In this document: positions 62,391-64,000 of the stretch, one piece after another
How positions within the stretch are numbered: position 1 is the stretch's first letter
Layout: every line of letters begins with the position of its first letter
Made by a program: the position numbers and the translations under genes
DNA from: Verrucomicrobium sp.
Lineage (GTDB): Bacteria; Verrucomicrobiota; Verrucomicrobiia; Methylacidiphilales; UBA1321
Assembly: GCA_017849585.1 (NCBI GenBank)
Contig: JAFIGT010000039.1
Span: forward strand, 235,463 to 299,462
DNA length: 64,000 nucleotides
Reading direction: 5' to 3'
Notes under the pieces: generated by a model
Database searches by the model: none
What the model was told of the DNA's origin: nothing
The model's input: only the letters and a program-made list of their open reading frames with translations

Positions 62391-63417
62391 GGTTGATGAG
62401 AATGCGGGTGGGGGTGTTGAGCGGCATGGTGAGCGCCTCGTCGATGGAGACCCAGCGGTACTCCTCGGCTTCTTCGTTGAGGACGACCTGTTCCTGGCTC
62501 GTCTTCGCGGTGTAGTTGAGCAGGAGAAAATGGGCCTTCTTGTAGAACTCCGGCGGCTGGATGCAATCCTGCACCATCTCGAACTGGATGGAGTCGAGCG
62601 TGAGTCCGGTCTCTTCGAGCACCTCGCGGCGCAGGGCGGCATCGGACGCCTCGTTCGGCTTGATCTTGCCGCCGGGGATGCCCCAGAGATTGCTCCACTT
62701 GTGGGTGTGAATCATCAGCACTTCGCCGCGAGCATTGTAGATGAGCGCCCCGACCGTGCCGATGGGCGGGTGATCATTCGGCTCGGCGCGATGGCGCGCG
62801 AGGTAATCTTGTACACCCGCAATGTTGCGGAAAAGGAGATCAGGATTCACGCTCTGCAACTTCGCAAAGGAATCATAACCCGTGAGCACCGCGCAGCCGA
62901 CCACGCCGCCATGATGGGCTGTCTCGATGTCGTGCATCATGTCGCCCACGAAAATCGTTTCGGCAGGTTCGAGTTCATGCACGGCGAGGAGTTCGTGGAT
63001 CGTCTTGCGCTTGTCGATCACCTGCACGTAGGCCTGCTTGAAATACTTCGCAATGCCGAGCCGTTCGCTCTGCACCTTGTAATGCTCGCCGTGAATCGAG
63101 CTGAGCAGGAACAGCGGGATGCCCTGCGCGTGACAGAACTCGAGAAAGTCGCGCGCGTGCGGCAACATCTCGATGTCGGTTTGGAGCAACTTGAACGCGC
63201 GATGATAGTGCGCATCGAGTTCCGCCATCGTCGCCTCCGGCAGATGCTTCTTGTAGAACTCCGTGAACGGCAGACAGAACTTCTCGCGAAAGTCGTCCGC
63301 GCTCAGGGGCGGCTTGCCGTAGTGCTGGAAAATCTCGTTGGTCGCCGCGAGGACCGGGTTGAAATCGTCCACAATCGTTCCCGACCAATCTAAAATGACG
63401 TTTTTGATCACCGACAT
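62374..63417 (-). CDS. fusion of HAD-family hydrolase and Nudix hydrolase domains
   Basis: A 347-residue two-domain protein. The N-terminal part (1-210) is a HAD-like hydrolase with motif I DWSGTIVDD (D10; the usual second Asp is S12), motif II LLSS (106) and motif IV VGDMMHD (157-163). The C-terminal part (about 218-340) is a Nudix domain with a complete Nudix box, G250 to L272 (GX5EX7REUXEEXGU). I chose the ATG at 63417; a start at 63459 would add 14 residues. The gene is followed, with overlap, by folB. Nudix plus phosphatase plus FolB could form the dihydroneopterin triphosphate-to-dihydroneopterin route, but this is inference. Confidence 0.9.
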   Translation of the reverse strand: MSVIKNVILDWSGTIVDDFNPVLAATNEIFQHYGKPPLSADDFREKFCLPFTEFYKKHLPEATMAELDAHYHRAFKLLQTDIEMLPHARDFLEFCHAQGIPLFLLSSIHGEHYKVQSERLGIAKYFKQAYVQVIDKRKTIHELLAVHELEPAETIFVGDMMHDIETAHHGGVVGCAVLTGYDSFAKLQSVNPDLLFRNIAGVQDYLARHRAEPNDHPPIGTVGALIYNARGEVLMIHTHKWSNLWGIPGGKIKPNEASDAALRREVLEETGLTLDSIQFEMVQDCIQPPEFYKKAHFLLLNYTAKTSQEQVVLNEEAEEYRWVSIDEALTMPLNTPTRILINHVRSH

Positions 63418-63591
63418 AGGTCTCACGCTAGCGCAGGTTTGCGTCCCGTAAACTGACAAATTTCGCCCCCTCCGACCTCGTGGTAAAAAAGTGCGCGTGT
63501 GCGCTCCGAACCGCTCCCAAGGGCTCCACTTTCCCTAAGTGCCTGACCCCGTGCGGTGCGGGCTGCGGCTGCGTGCGCAACATCGGAGCGG

Positions 63592-63712
63592 AGGGAAATT
63601 TCAAATCGCCCATTTGAGATTCCAAAGGGACGGAGGCTGGTCATGTCACGAGTTATAGCACGGAAACGCGCCGGGCGTTTGCGTTAGGTTGGCTACGTGA
63701 GCTGCGTGTGCG
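63592..63712 (+). repeat. dispersed repeat of about 120 bp, copy B
   Basis: Same orientation as 44161-44280, with the most conserved part from CACGAGTTATAGCA (63647) to GAGCTGCGTGTGCGA (63699-63713). It lies between the HAD-Nudix gene and the last gene. The 220 bp upstream (63460-63591) show no gene. Confidence 0.75.
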
Positions 63713-63753
63713 AAAAAAGTGGTGGCGGCGGGGTGTTTTTGACAGGCTCGGCC

Positions 63754-64000
63754 CATGAAACGGTGGTTGAAGTGGGCGGGGATAGCGTTCGGGGGGCTCA
63801 CCCTGCTGATCGTGGCGTTGTATCTGGAGGAGAACTGGCGCGGCGCGCGTCTCTGGGCTCAGACCAAGGCCCAGTACGAAGCGAAGGGATTCAACTGCGG
63901 TCCGAAGTCGCTCATTCCTCCGCCCGTGCCGGATGAACAGAATTTTGCGAAGAGTGAGATTTGGCAGCGGCTGCTGGCGGCGAGTGATTCCAAAAATACG
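63754..64000 (+). CDS. membrane-anchored protein of unknown function (C-terminus outside window)
   Basis: An open frame of at least 82 residues from an ATG at 63754 to the window end. The N-terminus is a signal anchor (MKRWLKWAGIAFGGLTLLIV). The following soluble part begins EENWRGARLWAQTKAQYEAKGF and contains LIPPPVPDEQNFA. This pattern occurs in verrucomicrobial exported proteins of unknown function. No ribosome binding site is evident; the upstream sequence is the repeat at 63592. The role is unknown. Confidence 0.65.

Noticed and set aside
1..64000. CRISPR arrays, tRNA and rRNA genes, riboswitches
   Set aside because: No regularly spaced repeats, cloverleaf sequences or known riboswitch cores were recognised in the gene-free stretches.

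Overview
The window looks like chromosomal DNA of a moderately GC-rich, Gram-negative bacterium, most likely of the Verrucomicrobiota/Planctomycetota group and probably a verrucomicrobium. This is inferred from several traits seen together: three PEP-CTERM exosortase substrates, a type II pseudopilin-like protein beside a LacI-regulated glycan cluster, a Tat-exported protein, Wsp-type chemosensory genes, SpoIIE-type partner-switching proteins, and short intergenic palindromes repeated through the window. There is no rRNA to confirm it, and I recognised no tRNA, CRISPR array, prophage or full-length insertion sequence.

Layout. 1-5.5 kb: a CPBP-type membrane protease running off the left edge, a decayed membrane-protein remnant, a 2[4Fe-4S] ferredoxin, and the overlapping pair prmC-murA. 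5.5-22 kb: the signalling region. A minus-strand operon encodes a complete Wsp-like chemosensory pathway (receptor, two CheW-type couplers, CheR-TPR, hybrid CheA-REC, CheB). Where Wsp systems have a diguanylate cyclase, this one has a response regulator fused to a SpoIIE-type PP2C phosphatase. Directly upstream are two RsbW-like ATPases and two STAS anti-sigma-factor antagonists. Divergent from these is an ABC importer operon whose second gene fuses a STAS domain to a roughly 300-residue domain I do not recognise. 22-29.7 kb: a GNAT acetyltransferase, an orphan ModB-type permease, glycerate kinase, acetolactate synthase, a GntR/LacI hybrid regulator, a Crp-like protein and a cupin. 29.7-45 kb: a 1373-residue exported membrane protein of unknown function, then housekeeping genes (rpsO, pnp, rph, tal, acnA, a peroxiredoxin, a small tyrosine-phosphatase-like protein). 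45-52 kb: exported PEP-CTERM proteins, a DUF4126 membrane protein, and an alpha/beta-hydrolase-LamG protein whose stop codon abuts a MITE-like element. 53-60 kb: an apparent LacI regulon for glycan use, with operator-like palindromes next to several genes. 60-63.5 kb: HAD-Nudix fusion, folB and two ABC-2 permeases. The window ends inside a small membrane-anchored protein.

How the parts may work together (inference). The receptor array would control CheA-REC phosphorylation and so the REC-PP2C phosphatase. The phosphatase would dephosphorylate STAS antagonists, and the RsbW-like kinases would turn this into sigma-factor or target release. The STAS domain in the ABC operon suggests that transport, or the unknown domain, is a further target of the same switch. 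The 53-60 kb block would export glycan-binding and degrading proteins and cleave oligosaccharides with a GH130-type phosphorylase under one LacI repressor. The HAD-Nudix-FolB unit could supply the two dephosphorylation steps before dihydroneopterin aldolase in folate synthesis.

Limits: all family assignments are from motif and sequence recognition without database searches. Start codons were chosen by eye where alternatives existed, and these choices are noted.
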